A program made the translations under genes and the position numbers. The notes beneath the pieces are model-generated. The model did not search any database. It saw nothing but the letters and a program-made list of their open reading frames with translations, and was not told the DNA's origin. A stretch of 64,000 nt of DNA from Cereibacter changlensis JA139 (lineage in GTDB: Bacteria; Pseudomonadota; Alphaproteobacteria; Rhodobacterales; Rhodobacteraceae): assembly GCF_003034985.1 (NCBI RefSeq), contig NZ_PZKG01000007.1, positions 1 to 64,000 on the forward strand. The letters are read 5' to 3'. This document shows, one piece after another, positions 1 through 13,004 of the stretch (its first letter is position 1; each line of letters begins with the position of its first letter).

Positions 1-1752
1 GTTGTAAACATCCGGATGCGCCTTCTCCATCTCGTCGAGCAGCAGCACGCAATGCGGGTGCTGGTCGACGCCATCGGTCAGCATGCCGCCCTGGTCGAAG
101 CCGACATAGCCCGGAGGCGCGCCGATCAGGCGGGAGACCGCGTGTTTCTCCATGTATTCCGACATGTCGAAGCGCAGCAGCTCCACCCCGAGGATCGAGG
201 CCAGTTGCTTGGCCACCTCGGTCTTGCCGACGCCGGTGGGGCCGGCGAAGAGGTAGTTGCCGATCGGCTTCTCCGGTTCGCGCAGGCCGGCGCGGGCCAG
301 CTTGATCGCCGAGGACAGCGATTCGATGGCGCGGTCCTGGCCGAAGACGACGCGCTTCAGCGTCTTCTCCAGATCGCGCAGCACCTCGGCATCGTCCTTG
401 CTGACCGATTTCGGCGGGATGCGGGCGATCTTGGCGACGACCGCCTCGATCTCCTTCGGGCCGATGGTCTTGCGGCGCTTGCTGTCGCTCAGCAGATGCT
501 GGGCGGCCCCGGCCTCGTCGATCACGTCGATCGCCTTGTCGGGCAGCTTGCGGTCATGGATGTAGCGGGCCGAAAGCTCCACCGCCGAGCGGATCGCGTC
601 CTGGGTGTAGCGCAGGTCGTGATGCTCCTCGAAATAGGGCTTGAGGCCCATGAGGATCTTCACGGTGTCTTCGACCGAAGGCTCGTTCACGTCGATCTTC
701 TGGAACCGGCGGCTGAGGGCGCGGTCCTTCTCGAAGTGCTGGCGGTATTCCTTGTAGGTGGTCGAGCCCATGCAGCGCAGCTTGCCGCCCTGCAGCGCGG
801 GCTTCAGCAGGTTGGAGGCATCCATCGCGCCGCCGGAGGTCGCCCCGGCGCCGATCACGGTGTGGATCTCGTCGATGAAGAGGATCGCGTCGGGGTGATC
901 CTCCATCTCCTTGACCACGGCCTTCAGCCGTTCTTCGAAATCGCCGCGGTAGCGGGTGCCGGCCAGCAGCGCGCCCATGTCGAGCGAGAAGATGGTGGCG
1001 GAGGCGAGGATCTCGGGCGTTTCGCCGTTGATGATCTTCCAGGCCAGGCCCTCGGCGATGGCGGTCTTGCCGACGCCGGGATCGCCCACGAGGAGCGGGT
1101 TGTTCTTGCGGCGGCGGCAGAGCACCTGGATGCAGCGCTCGACCTCCATTTCACGGCCGATCAGCGGATCGACGTCGCCCTTGCGGGCCTTCACGTTCAG
1201 ATCGACGCAATACTTGGACAAAGCGGATTCCTTCGCCTCGCCCGCTTCGGCCTTGGGCGTTTCGTGGTGTTCCTCCGCGCCGGTAACCGGCCGCGGCTCG
1301 CCGTATGAGGGGTCCTTGGCCACGCCATGCGCGATGAAGTTCACCGCGTCGTAACGGGTCATGTCCTGCTCCTGCAGGAAATAGGCGGCATTCGACTCGC
1401 GTTCCGCGAAGATGGCGACCAGCACGTTGGCCCCGGTCACCTCGGTGCGGCCGGAAGATTGCACATGGATCGCGGCGCGCTGGATCACCCGCTGGAAGGC
1501 GGCGGTCGGCACGGCTTCGGAGCCCTCCACCGTGGTGACGAGGGTCGAAAGGTCGTCGTCGATGAAATCGACCAGCGTCTTGCGCAGCTCGTCGAGGTCG
1601 ACCGAACAGGCCTTCATCACCCGGGAAGCGTCAGGTTCGTCGAGCAGGGCCAGCAGGAGATGTTCAAGGGTGGCGAGTTCGTGGCGGCGGGCGTTCGCAA
1701 GCGCCAGGGCGCCGTGGATGGCTTGCTCGAGTGTGTTTGAAAAAGATGGCAC
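1..1752 (-). CDS. clpA: ATP-dependent Clp protease ATP-binding subunit ClpA (3' end outside window)
   Basis: AAA+ unfoldase that feeds substrates, including ClpS-delivered N-end-rule proteins, into ClpP in the cytosol. The 584 residues present hold the Clp N-domain (about 1-145), an acidic linker, the first AAA+ module with Walker A GDPGVGKT (about 223-230), and the start of the second module (GPTGVGKTE near residue 505). The C-terminal part lies beyond position 1. The GTG start at 1752 gives the family N-terminus [10 protein letters not shown]. The 167 bp between this start and gloB must hold the promoter. A weak TTGAAG-N17-AACTTT is present on the minus strand at 1821-1849. Confidence 0.95.
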   Translation of the reverse strand, partial: MPSFSNTLEQAIHGALALANARRHELATLEHLLLALLDEPDASRVMKACSVDLDELRKTLVDFIDDDLSTLVTTVEGSEAVPTAAFQRVIQRAAIHVQSSGRTEVTGANVLVAIFAERESNAAYFLQEQDMTRYDAVNFIAHGVAKDPSYGEPRPVTGAEEHHETPKAEAGEAKESALSKYCVDLNVKARKGDVDPLIGREMEVERCIQVLCRRRKNNPLLVGDPGVGKTAIAEGLAWKIINGETPEILASATIFSLDMGALLAGTRYRGDFEERLKAVVKEMEDHPDAILFIDEIHTVIGAGATSGGAMDASNLLKPALQGGKLRCMGSTTYKEYRQHFEKDRALSRRFQKIDVNEPSVEDTVKILMGLKPYFEEHHDLRYTQDAIRSAVELSARYIHDRKLPDKAIDVIDEAGAAQHLLSDSKRRKTIGPKEIEAVVAKIARIPPKSVSKDDAEVLRDLEKTLKRVVFGQDRAIESLSSAIKLARAGLREPEKPIGNYLFAGPTGVGKTEVAKQLASILGVELLRFDMSEYMEKHAVSRLIGAPPGYVGFDQGGMLTDGVDQHPHCVLLLDEMEKAHPDVYN

Positions 1753-1919
1753 GTTCGGGTGCTCCTGTCCTGCGGGCGGAGGGGCGTAGGGCCTCTCGCA
1801 ACCTTGGCCTCGTAAGGTTTAAAGTTCGGTTTTATTCGCCGGTCTTCAAGTGTTATTTCCGGCGCCGTGTGGTTTCCGGCGCGGTCTACGCAAATTGTGA
1901 TCGTCTTTGCGCGGATGCG

Positions 1920-2687
1920 TCAGAATTTGTCCTTCCGGCGGCGAATCTCGGCGAAAACCTCGGCATCCCCGGCATCGGCCATGTCGACGGCGGTCTTCAG
2001 CTCCGGCAGGTTCGCGCGCAGAAAGGGGTTGGTGGCCAGTTCGTCGGCGAGTTGCGAGGGAACGGTGGGTCTGCCGTCCTTGCGGGCGGCGGCGATCGAC
2101 CCTGAGCGGAAGATAAGCTCGGGATTGGCCGGTTCAAGGGAGCGGGCGAAGCGGGCGTTGGACTCGGTGTATTCGTGGCCCGAGCAGATCAGCGTGTCGC
2201 CGGGCAGGGCGGCCAGTTTCGACAGGCTGCGCCACATCATCTCGGCCGTGCCCTCGAACAGCCGGCCGCAGCCCATGGCCATCAGGCTGTCGCCGGTGAA
2301 GGCCAGCTCGGACTGCGGGAAATGGAAGGCGATGTGGCCGATGGTGTGGCCGGAGACGTCGAGGGTGCGGCCGGTCTCGGACCCCACGGTGACCTCGCCG
2401 CCCTCGTCCAGCGCGAGGTCGAGCGGCGGCAGGCGATGCGCGTCGGCGGCGTTGCCGACGACCCTGGCCCCGGTCTGCCGCCGCAGCTCCTCCACGCCCT
2501 GGATGTGGTCGGCGTGGTGGTGGGTGAGCAGGATCTGCGACAGCGACCAGCCGCGCGCCGCCAGCGCCGCGAGGATCGGCGCCGCCTCGGGCACATCGAC
2601 CACGGCGGTGTCGCCGGTTTTGGCGTCGTGGATCAGGAAGGCGTAGTTGTCGGACAGGCAGGGGATGGTGACGAGTTCAAGCGGCAT
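1920..2687 (-). CDS. gloB: Hydroxyacylglutathione hydrolase (glyoxalase II)
   Basis: Metallo-beta-lactamase-fold enzyme that hydrolyses S-D-lactoylglutathione to D-lactate and glutathione, the second step of methylglyoxal detoxification in the cytosol. The protein is 255 residues, normal for the family. It carries the binuclear metal motif THHHADH (about 55-61), a later metal-binding GHT motif (SGHTIGH), FTGDSL and CSGHEY. The ATG at 2687 is the start; the much longer open frame upstream is a shadow of other genes. It is transcribed divergently from the methyltransferase-like gene, with 63 bp between the starts for both promoters. Confidence 0.95.
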   Translation of the reverse strand: MPLELVTIPCLSDNYAFLIHDAKTGDTAVVDVPEAAPILAALAARGWSLSQILLTHHHADHIQGVEELRRQTGARVVGNAADAHRLPPLDLALDEGGEVTVGSETGRTLDVSGHTIGHIAFHFPQSELAFTGDSLMAMGCGRLFEGTAEMMWRSLSKLAALPGDTLICSGHEYTESNARFARSLEPANPELIFRSGSIAAARKDGRPTVPSQLADELATNPFLRANLPELKTAVDMADAGDAEVFAEIRRRKDKF

Positions 2688-2750
2688 GGTCTTTCCTCTC
2701 TTCTGTTGTAGTGTGGGCCGAAATACCGCCCGGACAAGGCCCCGCTCCGC

Positions 2751-3533
2751 ATGCATCTTGATGTGCTCGACCTGCGAAACTTCTATTACCGGACCCAGCT
2801 GGGCCGGGTCGCGCAGCGGGCCATCCGGGACCAGATGCAGAAGCTCTGGCCCGAGGCGCAAGGCCAGACTGTCGCGGGCTTCGGTTTTTCCGTGCCGTTG
2901 CTGCGCCCCTACCTCGCCGAGGCGCGGCGGGTGATCGCGCTGATGCCGGGTCCGCAGGGGGTGATGCCCTGGCCCGCGGGGATGGAGAACGTCTCGGCGC
3001 TCTGCGAGGAGACGCATTGGCCGCTGGCCACCGGCATGGTCGACAAGCTGGTGATGCTGCACGGGCTGGAGACCTCGGAGCACCCGACCGAGGTGCTGGA
3101 GGAGGCCTGGCGCGTGCTGGGGCCGGGGGGCAAGGCGCTGTTCATCGTGCCCTCGCGCTCGGGGCTCTGGGCAAGGCGGGACGGGACGCCCTTCGGCTTT
3201 GGCCGGCCCTATTCGCTGGCGCAGCTGGAGACCCAGCTGAAGCGGCACAACTTCACCCCTGAACGGTCGCTGGCGGCGCTGTTCGCCCCGCCCTCGGGCC
3301 AGCGCTTCTGGCTGAAGACGGCGGAGTTCTGGGAGAGCGGCGGGCGCAGGTTCGCGCCCTGGCTGGCGGGCGGGGTGCTGATGGTGGAGGCGTCGAAGCA
3401 GGTCTATGCGCCGACGCGGGGCGGGCTGCGCGAGGCGGTGCGCCGGCCGCTGCGCGTGCTGGAGGGCCTGCCGCAGCCGCTGCCGGCCCCCAGCGCAAGG
3501 CAATGCCGCGACGTCGCGGGGGAGGACTGTTAG
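2751..3533 (+). CDS. Class I SAM-dependent methyltransferase-like protein
   Basis: A 260-residue protein with a Methyltransf_11-like layout: a glycine-rich loop followed by a hydrophobic strand (about residues 42-65), a central '[19 protein letters not shown]' region typical of the post-motif strand, and a basic C-terminal tail. The glycine loop (VAGFGFS) is degenerate relative to the usual E/DxGxGxG, so SAM binding is likely but not certain. Substrate unknown. In Rhodobacterales a gene of this kind commonly sits divergent to gloB (recalled, not tested here). A small hairpin (GCGGCA, 6-nt loop, TGCCGC at 3533-3550) follows the stop. Confidence 0.75.
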   Translation: MHLDVLDLRNFYYRTQLGRVAQRAIRDQMQKLWPEAQGQTVAGFGFSVPLLRPYLAEARRVIALMPGPQGVMPWPAGMENVSALCEETHWPLATGMVDKLVMLHGLETSEHPTEVLEEAWRVLGPGGKALFIVPSRSGLWARRDGTPFGFGRPYSLAQLETQLKRHNFTPERSLAALFAPPSGQRFWLKTAEFWESGGRRFAPWLAGGVLMVEASKQVYAPTRGGLREAVRRPLRVLEGLPQPLPAPSARQCRDVAGEDC

Positions 3534-3839
3534 CGGCACCATTTTGCCGCATGGACCTGTCCTGTCGGGGCAGGGTGAATCAACCCTTGACGCGCCTGTC
3601 GATAATTTTGCCCCCGCCGTCCCGTCCAAATTGCGGGCAGGTGGAAAAGCCGTTGAATTCCCAAGGAAACAAAGCCGCCCCGCGCAGGCGCGGCCGCGAC
3701 CTTGGTGGTTGCGGGGTGAGAAACCGTCTGCTACACCCGCCGCGAACTTGAGACGCATGCACCCGTATGCGCCACGGAATGCCTCTGACCAGAGCCGACT
3801 TCGCCGCGGTCCGGAGGCCAAGATATCGAAAGGGTTGAC
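3534..3839 (+). promoter_or_regulatory. Leader/promoter region of the F1-ATPase operon
   Basis: 306 bp without a credible gene between the methyltransferase-like gene and atpH. A candidate sigma-70 promoter is TTGCGG-N17-TACACC at 3709-3737, about 100 bp before atpH. Another TTGACG at 3594 lacks a good -10. A purine-rich AAAGGG at 3829-3834 is the atpH ribosome-binding site. The promoter call rests on the hexamers and spacing only. Confidence 0.4.
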
Positions 3840-4400
3840 GTGTCCGAACCAGCTTCGATTTCCACAGGCATTGCCGCGCGCTACGCCGCCGCCGTTTTCG
3901 AACTGGCGAAGGAAGAGAATGCTCTCCCCGCACTGGAAGCCGACATTGACGCGCTGGAAACCGCGCTGAAAGACAGCGCCGACCTGCGCGACCTGGCCTT
4001 CTCGCCGCTCTACTCCCGCGAAGACCAGTCGAAGGCCATCGCCGCGATCTCGGCGAAGATGGGCCTGTCGACCCTGACCGCGAACACGCTGGCGCTGATG
4101 GCCTCCAAGCGCCGTCTCTTCGTGCTGACGCAGATGATCGCCAACATCCGTGACCGCATTGCCGACGAGAAGGGCGAGATGACTGCCGAAGTCACCGCCG
4201 CGGCGCCGCTCACGCCCGAACAGGCAAGCAAACTCGCCGCGACGCTGAAGGCGCGCGCCGGCAAGGACGTGAAACTGAAAACCACCGTCGATGAATCCCT
4301 CATCGGCGGTCTTGTCGTCAAGCTCGGCTCGACCATGATCGACACCTCGATCAAGGCAAAGCTCGCGGCTCTCCAGAATGCAATGAAAGAGGTCGGATAA
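3840..4400 (+). CDS. atpH: ATP synthase F1 subunit delta
   Basis: Peripheral-stalk subunit (OSCP homologue) joining the alpha3beta3 head to the b subunits of F0. The protein is 186 residues, the usual length, all-helical in its N-terminal half, with the conserved C-terminal pattern '[13 protein letters not shown]...DTSIKAKL'. It starts with GTG at 3840 behind AAAGGG. It is the first gene of atpHAGDC, and its stop codon ends directly against the atpA start. The F0 genes are not in this window, as is usual for alphaproteobacteria, where F0 and F1 form separate operons. Confidence 0.96.
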   Translation: MSEPASISTGIAARYAAAVFELAKEENALPALEADIDALETALKDSADLRDLAFSPLYSREDQSKAIAAISAKMGLSTLTANTLALMASKRRLFVLTQMIANIRDRIADEKGEMTAEVTAAAPLTPEQASKLAATLKARAGKDVKLKTTVDESLIGGLVVKLGSTMIDTSIKAKLAALQNAMKEVG

Positions 4401-5939
<1,539 letters not shown>

Positions 5940-5961
5940 GGGCGCGGCAGGGAGATAACGG

Positions 5962-6831
5962 ATGCCCAGCCTTAAGGACCTGAAAAACAGGATCGGAAGC
6001 GTCAAGAACACGCGGAAGATCACCAAGGCCATGCAGATGGTCGCGGCGGCCAAGCTCCGCCGCGCGCAGGATGCTGCCGAAGCCGCCCGGCCCTATGCCG
6101 AGCGGATGACCTCGGTCATGTCCGGCCTGTCGTCGGCCGCCAGCGGCTCCGCCGAGGCGCCGCGGCTGCTGGCGGGCACCGGCAGCGACAAGGTGCACCT
6201 CCTGGTGGTGATGACGGCCGAGCGCGGGCTCTGCGGCGGCTTCAACTCCACCATCGTGCGCCTGGCGCGGGTGCATGCCAACCGGCTTATCGCCGAGGGC
6301 AAGACGGTGAAGATCCTCACCGTCGGCAAGAAGGGCCGCGAGCAGCTGAAGCGCGACTTCGGCAGCTACTTCGTCGGCCATGTCGACTTCAGCGAGGTCA
6401 AGCGCATGGGCTATGCCCAGGCGCAGACCGTGGCGCGCGACGTGCTCTCGCGGTTCGACGAGGGCGAGTTCGACGTGGCGACGCTGTTCTTCAACCGCTT
6501 CCAGTCGGTGATCTCGCAGATCCCGACCGCGCAGCAGGTGATCCCGGCGAAGTTCGACGAGGCCCCGCAGGTCTCCGCTCTCTACGACTACGAACCGTCC
6601 GAGGAAGGCATTCTGGCCGATCTTCTGCCGCGGGCCGTGGCGACGCAGGTCTTCACCGCCCTGCTGGAGAACGCCGCCTCGGAACAGGGCGCACGGATGA
6701 GCGCGATGGACAACGCCACGCGCAACGCGGGCGACATGATCAACCGTCTGACCATCCAGTACAACCGGTCGCGGCAGGCCGCGATCACCAAAGAGCTTAT
6801 CGAAATCATCTCGGGCGCCGAGGCGCTCTGA
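5962..6831 (+). CDS. atpG: ATP synthase F1 subunit gamma
   Basis: Central rotor shaft of F1, transmitting rotation from the c-ring to the catalytic beta subunits. The protein is 289 residues. It has the conserved N-terminal helix '[20 protein letters not shown]', the core motif 'ERGLCGGFN', and the C-terminal helix '[12 protein letters not shown]...[13 protein letters not shown]' that inserts into the head. It is preceded by GGGAG 22 bp after atpA. No oddities. Confidence 0.97.
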   Translation: MPSLKDLKNRIGSVKNTRKITKAMQMVAAAKLRRAQDAAEAARPYAERMTSVMSGLSSAASGSAEAPRLLAGTGSDKVHLLVVMTAERGLCGGFNSTIVRLARVHANRLIAEGKTVKILTVGKKGREQLKRDFGSYFVGHVDFSEVKRMGYAQAQTVARDVLSRFDEGEFDVATLFFNRFQSVISQIPTAQQVIPAKFDEAPQVSALYDYEPSEEGILADLLPRAVATQVFTALLENAASEQGARMSAMDNATRNAGDMINRLTIQYNRSRQAAITKELIEIISGAEAL

Positions 6832-8280
<1,449 letters not shown>

Positions 8281-8289
8281 GGGGGCACC

Positions 8290-8688
8290 ATGGCGGGAAC
8301 GCTGCAATTCGACCTCGTGTCGCCCGAGCGGAGGCTTGCCTCCGTCCAGGCCACCGAGGTGCAGATCCCGGGGGCCGATGGCGACATGACGGCGATGGAA
8401 GGGCATGCCCCGACCATCACCACCCTGCGCCCCGGCATCCTCCGGGCAGTCAGTGCGGCGGGCGTCCAGTCCTATGCCGTCACCGGCGGCTTCGCGGAGA
8501 TCACCGCCACCAGCATCTCGGTCCTGGCCGAGCGCGCCATCCCGGTTGAGGAACTGACCGGGACCGTGTTCGACGAGCTTCTGGCCGAAGCGCGCAGCCT
8601 GTCTGCGGCCGCGCTGCCGGAAGACAAGGACGGCGCCGAGAAGATGGTGAACGAAATCCTCGCGATGCGCGGCGCGACGGGTCACTGA
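8290..8688 (+). CDS. atpC: ATP synthase F1 subunit epsilon
   Basis: Rotor-stalk subunit that contacts gamma and the c-ring and can inhibit ATP hydrolysis. The protein is 132 residues. The N-terminal beta-sandwich carries '[10 protein letters not shown]' and '[15 protein letters not shown]' (family signature), followed by a short C-terminal helical part. Last gene of the F1 operon; a strong intrinsic terminator follows 24 bp after the stop. Confidence 0.96.
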   Translation: MAGTLQFDLVSPERRLASVQATEVQIPGADGDMTAMEGHAPTITTLRPGILRAVSAAGVQSYAVTGGFAEITATSISVLAERAIPVEELTGTVFDELLAEARSLSAAALPEDKDGAEKMVNEILAMRGATGH

Positions 8689-8711
8689 CCCGTTGCGACC
8701 CTGAAGACACG

Positions 8712-8738
8712 AAGGCCCCGCTTTTGCGGGGCCTTTTG
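8712..8738 (+). terminator. Intrinsic terminator of the atp operon
   Basis: A perfect 9-bp stem AGGCCCCGC / GCGGGGCCT (8713-8721 with 8726-8734), TTTT loop, followed by further T residues. Placement just after atpC fits the end of the operon. Confidence 0.9.
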
Positions 8739-8820
8739 CATTTCGGTAGGGTTTGGGGGGCTCCGCCTTGCGGGCGTTTGCGGGGCAGGGGAGGGCGGCC
8801 TCAGCCGCCCCCAGAGCGCC

Positions 8821-9840
8821 TCAGCCGCGCTGGTACATGCCCTCGTAGATCGGCACCAGCGTGTCGGTCTCGAACAGCGACGATACCGAGGTGCCGCTCC
8901 AGATGTTGAGGATCGCTTGCGCGAACATCGGCGCGGTCGGCACGATGCGGATGTTCGGAGCGGCGCGGACCAGCGCCGAGGGCTCGATCGAGTCGGTGAT
9001 GACCAGGCTCTTCATCACCGATTTCGACACCCGCTCCACCGCCGGGCCCGACAGGACGCCGTGGGTGATGTAGGCATGCACCTCGGTCGCGCCGTTCTCG
9101 GACAGGAGTTCCGCCGCCTTGCAGAGCGTGCCGGCCGTGTCGCAGATGTCGTCGACGATGATGCATTTCTTGCCGGCGACGTTGCCGATCACCGTCATCT
9201 CCTGGATCTCGCCAGCCTTCTCGCGGCGCTTGTCGACGATGGCCAGCGGCGCGTTGATCCGCTTGGCGATCTCGCGCGCCCGGGCCACGCCGCCCACGTC
9301 GGGCGAGACCACCATCACGTCTTCCAGCTGGCCCTTGAAGTGGTGTTCGATGTCCAGCGAGAACACCGGGGCGGAATAGAGGTTGTCCACCGGAATGTCG
9401 AAGAAGCCCTGGATCTGGGCGGCGTGCAGGTCGAGCGTCAAGACGCGGTCGATGCCGGCCTCGACGATCAGGTTGGCCACCAGCTTGGCCGAGATCGGGG
9501 TGCGGGCCTTGGCGCGGCGGTCCTGCCGGGCGTAGCCGAAATAGGGGATCACGGCGGTGATGCGGTCCGCCGAAGAGCGGCGCAGCGCGTCGGCGATGAT
9601 CAGGAGTTCCATGAGGTTGTCGTTGGCCGGGTTCGAGGTCGGCTGGATGACATACATGTCCTCGCCGCGGACGTTCTCGTAGACCTCGACGAAGATCTCC
9701 TGATCGTTGAACCGTTCCACCCGGGCGTCGACCAGAGCCACGGCCATGCCGCGATGCACCGACATGCGGCGGGCGATCGACTTGGCGAGAGTCAGGTTGG
9801 CATTGCCGGAGATCAGCTTCGGCTCGTTCATGGCAGGCAT
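8821..9840 (-). CDS. prs: Ribose-phosphate pyrophosphokinase (PRPP synthetase)
   Basis: Makes 5-phosphoribosyl-1-diphosphate from ribose-5-phosphate and ATP for nucleotide, histidine and tryptophan synthesis. Motifs: '[10 protein letters not shown]' catalytic-flap region, and the PRPP-binding loop '[14 protein letters not shown]'. I chose ATG at 9840 (339 residues, MPAMNEPK...), with GAGG 11 nt upstream. The frame also opens at a TTG three codons earlier, which would overlap the ribosome-binding site, and there is another ATG at 9831. Faces the atp terminator from the other side. Confidence 0.95.
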   Translation of the reverse strand: MPAMNEPKLISGNANLTLAKSIARRMSVHRGMAVALVDARVERFNDQEIFVEVYENVRGEDMYVIQPTSNPANDNLMELLIIADALRRSSADRITAVIPYFGYARQDRRAKARTPISAKLVANLIVEAGIDRVLTLDLHAAQIQGFFDIPVDNLYSAPVFSLDIEHHFKGQLEDVMVVSPDVGGVARAREIAKRINAPLAIVDKRREKAGEIQEMTVIGNVAGKKCIIVDDICDTAGTLCKAAELLSENGATEVHAYITHGVLSGPAVERVSKSVMKSLVITDSIEPSALVRAAPNIRIVPTAPMFAQAILNIWSGTSVSSLFETDTLVPIYEGMYQRG

Positions 9841-9962
9841 TGGGGGCAATCCTCGATGGTCCGGCTGGCGGATTCGTGACGTTGCCTCCGCATATCACCC
9901 GGCCCCGCGGTTGAAAACCGCGGGGAGCGACCTAGCCGTGTCGGGTGTGGCGAATGCGCTAT

Positions 9963-10997
9963 TCAGGCCGACGGCGCGGCGAGGGCGCCGAGGAAGGCGT
10001 CGACATCCGCCTCGGTGGTGGACCAGGAGCAGACCAGCCGGGCCGTCACGCCGTCCGGCGTCTCGGCCATCGGGTAATAGACCGCACCGGCCGCTTGGGC
10101 CCGCTCATGCGCGGCGCGCGGCAGGGTGGCGAAGATCATGTTGGCGTCGACCGGATGCAGCAGCGTCGCCCCGGCGGCGGCGAGCCCGTCGGCCAGCCGG
10201 GCGGCGGCGGCGTTGGCGCGGGCGGCGAGGTCGAGCCAGAGATCGTCCTGCAGATAGCCCTGCATCTGCGCCGAGAGGTAACGGTGCTTGGAGAACAGAT
10301 GCGCGCCCCGCTTGCGGCGCAGCTCGAACTCCCAGGCCTTCTGCGGATCGAAGAGCACCACGGCCTCCACCCCCATCAGCCCGTTCTTGGTGCCCCCGAA
10401 GGAGAGCACGTCGATGCCGGCCTTCCAGGTCATCTCGGCCGGCGAGCAGCCCGCCGCGACCAGCGCATTGGCGAAGCGGGCGCCGTCCATGTGGCAGGCC
10501 AGCCCCTGCGCCTTGGCGATGGCGCAGAGCCGCGCCACCTCGGCGGGGGAATAGACCGTGCCGGCCTCGGTCACGTTGGTCAGGCTCAGCGCCGCCGGCT
10601 GCACGCCATGCACGCCGCCGCCGGAGGCGGTGCGGATCGCCGCGTCCAGCGCCACCGGGTCGATCTTGCCATGCGCGCCCTCGACCAGCACCAGCTTGCC
10701 GGAGCCGTAGAACTCCGGCGCGCCGCATTCGTCCATCTGGATATGCGCGGCGCTGTGGCAGAAGGTGGCGCTCCACGGCTCGCAGAGAGTCGCCAGCGCC
10801 AGCGAATTCGCCGCGGTGCCGGTGGCCACCAGATAGACCGCCGCCTCGGGCGCCTCGAAGATCTCGCGGATACGGTCGCGCACCTGGGTCATGATCGGGT
10901 CGCGGCCATAGGGCATGGCGAAGCCCTCGTTGGCCGCGTTGAGGGCGGCCATGACCTGCGGCGGCACGGCCGAGGCATTGTCGGAGGCAAAGAACAT
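9963..10997 (-). CDS. Low-specificity L-threonine aldolase-like PLP enzyme (beta-eliminating lyase family)
   Basis: A PLP-dependent fold-type I protein of 344 residues. It shows 'SDNASAVPPQVMAAL' at the N-terminus, 'TGTAANSLAL' for cofactor phosphate binding, 'ACHMDGARFANAL' (the Asp that contacts the pyridine ring) and 'LSFGGTKNGLMG' with the Schiff-base Lys. This set is typical of LtaE-type aldolases that split threonine or allo-threonine to glycine and acetaldehyde. Exact substrate cannot be fixed from sequence. The ATG overlaps the stop of the upstream YcgN gene by one base (TGATG), so the two are coupled. Confidence 0.85.
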   Translation of the reverse strand: MFFASDNASAVPPQVMAALNAANEGFAMPYGRDPIMTQVRDRIREIFEAPEAAVYLVATGTAANSLALATLCEPWSATFCHSAAHIQMDECGAPEFYGSGKLVLVEGAHGKIDPVALDAAIRTASGGGVHGVQPAALSLTNVTEAGTVYSPAEVARLCAIAKAQGLACHMDGARFANALVAAGCSPAEMTWKAGIDVLSFGGTKNGLMGVEAVVLFDPQKAWEFELRRKRGAHLFSKHRYLSAQMQGYLQDDLWLDLAARANAAAARLADGLAAAGATLLHPVDANMIFATLPRAAHERAQAAGAVYYPMAETPDGVTARLVCSWSTTEADVDAFLGALAAPSA

Positions 10998-11455
10998 CAG
11001 GGCGTTTCCTCGATTATGTAGTCTTCCCAGTCTTCCTCCGCGACTTCGAACTCCGGCACCGTCCAGCCGCGGGCCGAGACGCCGGCGGCATGCACGGTCT
11101 CCGGGTCGCCGGAGATCAGCGGGTGCCAGTCGTGCAGCGGCTTGCCCTCGTGCAGCAACCGGTAGGCGCAGGTGCGCGGCATCCAGTAGGCGATCTTCGG
11201 CAGGGTGGCGGGGGAAAGCTGGACGCAGTCCGGGACGAACTGGCGGCGGTTCTCGTAATTCGAGCAGCGGCAGCTGTCGCCGTCCAGAAGGCGGCAGGCG
11301 ACGCGGGTGAAGGCGACCTCGCCGGTATCCTCGAATTCGATCTTGTTCAGGCAGCATTTGCCGCAGCCATCGCAGAGCGCCTCCCATTCGGGGGTCGTCA
11401 TCTTGGTCAGCGGCACGGTTTCCCAGAACCTGGGACGGAGGCGGGGCGGTTGCAT
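10997..11455 (-). CDS. YcgN/YkgJ-type cysteine-cluster protein (UPF0260)
   Basis: A 152-residue protein with many conserved Cys: 'CDGCGKCCL' near residue 28, then 'VACRLLDGDSCRCSNY', 'VPDC' and 'RTCAYRLL'. This matches the UPF0260 (YcgN) family, thought to bind a metal or Fe-S centre; function unknown. The N-terminus 'FWETVPLTKMTTPEWEALC' supports the first ATG at 11455 rather than the internal one, because family members begin with FW-x-T. Coupled to the downstream aldolase-like gene. Confidence 0.85.
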   Translation of the reverse strand: MQPPRLRPRFWETVPLTKMTTPEWEALCDGCGKCCLNKIEFEDTGEVAFTRVACRLLDGDSCRCSNYENRRQFVPDCVQLSPATLPKIAYWMPRTCAYRLLHEGKPLHDWHPLISGDPETVHAAGVSARGWTVPEFEVAEEDWEDYIIEETP

Positions 11456-11495
11456 CGGGGCACCTTGGGGGCTTGGCCCGCAAAAGGAAAGGGGA

Positions 11496-12419
11496 TCAGA
11501 GGCGGGCGAGGATCTCGCGCGCGCGGGCGCAATCGGCGTCCATCTGGGCGATCAGGCCGGGCAGGCCGGTGAAGACCATCTCGGGCCTGAGGAATTCGAC
11601 GAAGGCGACCGAGAGGTGCTGGCCGTAGAGGTCGCCGGTGAAATCGAGGAGGAAGCTTTCGAGGTTGGGCTGGTTCACCCCGAACATCGGCCGCACGCCG
11701 AGGCTGGCCGCGCCATTGTAGCTGCCCGTCTGCGGCCCGGTCAGCACATCGACCTTCACCGCATAGACCCCGAGCCGTGGCAGGTGCAGCCCCGCCACCG
11801 ACATGTTGGCGGTCGGATAGCCGAGCTCGCGGCCGCGCTTCTCGCCGTGCAGCACCTCGCCGTCGATGCGGTGCCAATGGCCGAGCATGCTGGCGGCGTC
11901 GAGCGGCCGACCGTCGGACAGCGCCTGACGGATCGCGGTGGAGGAGATCTCGCCCTCGGCCGACTGCACCAGCTCGGCGATGGTGACCTCGAAGCCGAGC
12001 GCGGCGCCGAGCGCCTGCAGATCGGCCGCGGTGCCGCTGCGGCCCTTGCCGAAGCAGAAATCGGCGCCGACGACGACGTGGCTGACGCCGAGCCCCTCGG
12101 ACAGCACCTCGCGGGCGAAGGCCTCGGGCGTCAGCGCGGCCAGAGCCTCGCTGAACGGCAGCTGGTAGAGCCGCTCCACCCCCAGCTTGGCCAGCCGGTT
12201 GGCGCGGGCCTCGGGGTTCATCAGCCGGAAGGGCGGGGCCTTGGGGGCGAAGAACTCGCGCGGGTGCGGCTCGAAGGTGACGATGCCGAGCGGCGCTTCG
12301 GTGCGGGCGAGGTCGATCACGTGCTGGTGGCCGAGATGCACGCCGTCGAAATTGCCCATGGCGATGGAGGCGCCACGGTCTGCAGGCTCAAGCCCTTGCC
12401 AGTGCTGATAGATCCGCAT
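11496..12419 (-). CDS. ribF: Bifunctional riboflavin kinase / FAD synthetase
   Basis: Converts riboflavin to FMN and FMN to FAD. The protein is 307 residues. The N-terminal nucleotidyltransferase domain has 'GNFDGVHLGHQ' (about 23-33) and the later 'ISSTAIRQAL'. The C-terminal flavokinase domain has 'GRELGYPTANM' (about 205-215). Both halves are complete, so both activities are expected. It lies in a minus-strand run of housekeeping genes, 27 bp after the MaoC gene and 40 bp before the YcgN gene. Confidence 0.95.
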   Translation of the reverse strand: MRIYQHWQGLEPADRGASIAMGNFDGVHLGHQHVIDLARTEAPLGIVTFEPHPREFFAPKAPPFRLMNPEARANRLAKLGVERLYQLPFSEALAALTPEAFAREVLSEGLGVSHVVVGADFCFGKGRSGTAADLQALGAALGFEVTIAELVQSAEGEISSTAIRQALSDGRPLDAASMLGHWHRIDGEVLHGEKRGRELGYPTANMSVAGLHLPRLGVYAVKVDVLTGPQTGSYNGAASLGVRPMFGVNQPNLESFLLDFTGDLYGQHLSVAFVEFLRPEMVFTGLPGLIAQMDADCARAREILARL

Positions 12420-12446
12420 CGGTCCCCAGAGGCGGGGACCCCGCCG

Positions 12447-12890
12447 TCAGTCGAATTTCCGGCTGGGCGCCAGAACCAGCGCCTCGCCCTTCAGGACAAC
12501 GGTATCGCCCACCGCGCAATGGGTTTCAAGGGTCACCCGCCGCCGTTGGTGGTCGATGGCGGTCACCTTCACCTCGGCATAGACCGTGTCGCCGGGCCGG
12601 ACCGGGGCCATGAATTTCAGCGACTGGCCGAGATAGACCGTGCCGTGCCCAGGCAGCTGCTCGCCGATCACCGCCGAGATCAGCCCGGCGGTCAGCATCC
12701 CATGGGCGATGCGGCCCTGGAAGATGGTGTCGCGGGCATAGTCGTCATCCAGATGCACCGGGTTGTGATCGGTCGAGACCTCGGCGAACAGCTCGATGTC
12801 GCGGTCGGTCACCACCTTGCGCAGGTAGCGGACCATGCCGATCTCGATATCCTCGATACAGATCGTGCCGCGGGGCATGTTGTCGAGCAT
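12447..12890 (-). CDS. MaoC-like (R)-hydratase family protein
   Basis: A hotdog-fold protein of 147 residues with the hydratase-2 motif 'DHNPVHLDDDYA' and the following 'GRIAHGML'. These are the Asp/His catalytic dyad residues of (R)-specific enoyl-CoA hydratases and related MaoC dehydratases. ATG at 12890 is preceded by GGAGG; the frame stays open further upstream without a ribosome-binding site. Likely acts on an acyl-CoA, but the physiological substrate is unknown, and the neighbours (ribF, HAD phosphatase) give no clue. Confidence 0.8.
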   Translation of the reverse strand: MLDNMPRGTICIEDIEIGMVRYLRKVVTDRDIELFAEVSTDHNPVHLDDDYARDTIFQGRIAHGMLTAGLISAVIGEQLPGHGTVYLGQSLKFMAPVRPGDTVYAEVKVTAIDHQRRRVTLETHCAVGDTVVLKGEALVLAPSRKFD

Positions 12891-13004
12891 CCTGCGATTC
12901 CTCCAGCCGGGTGGGAGAAGCGTAGTCGATGCTGCGCCGCAGCGCAAGGCGCTGCGGTAACTTCTTGTCTTCAATGCGGCAGAGGGCGCAATTTTGTTAC
13001 CGGG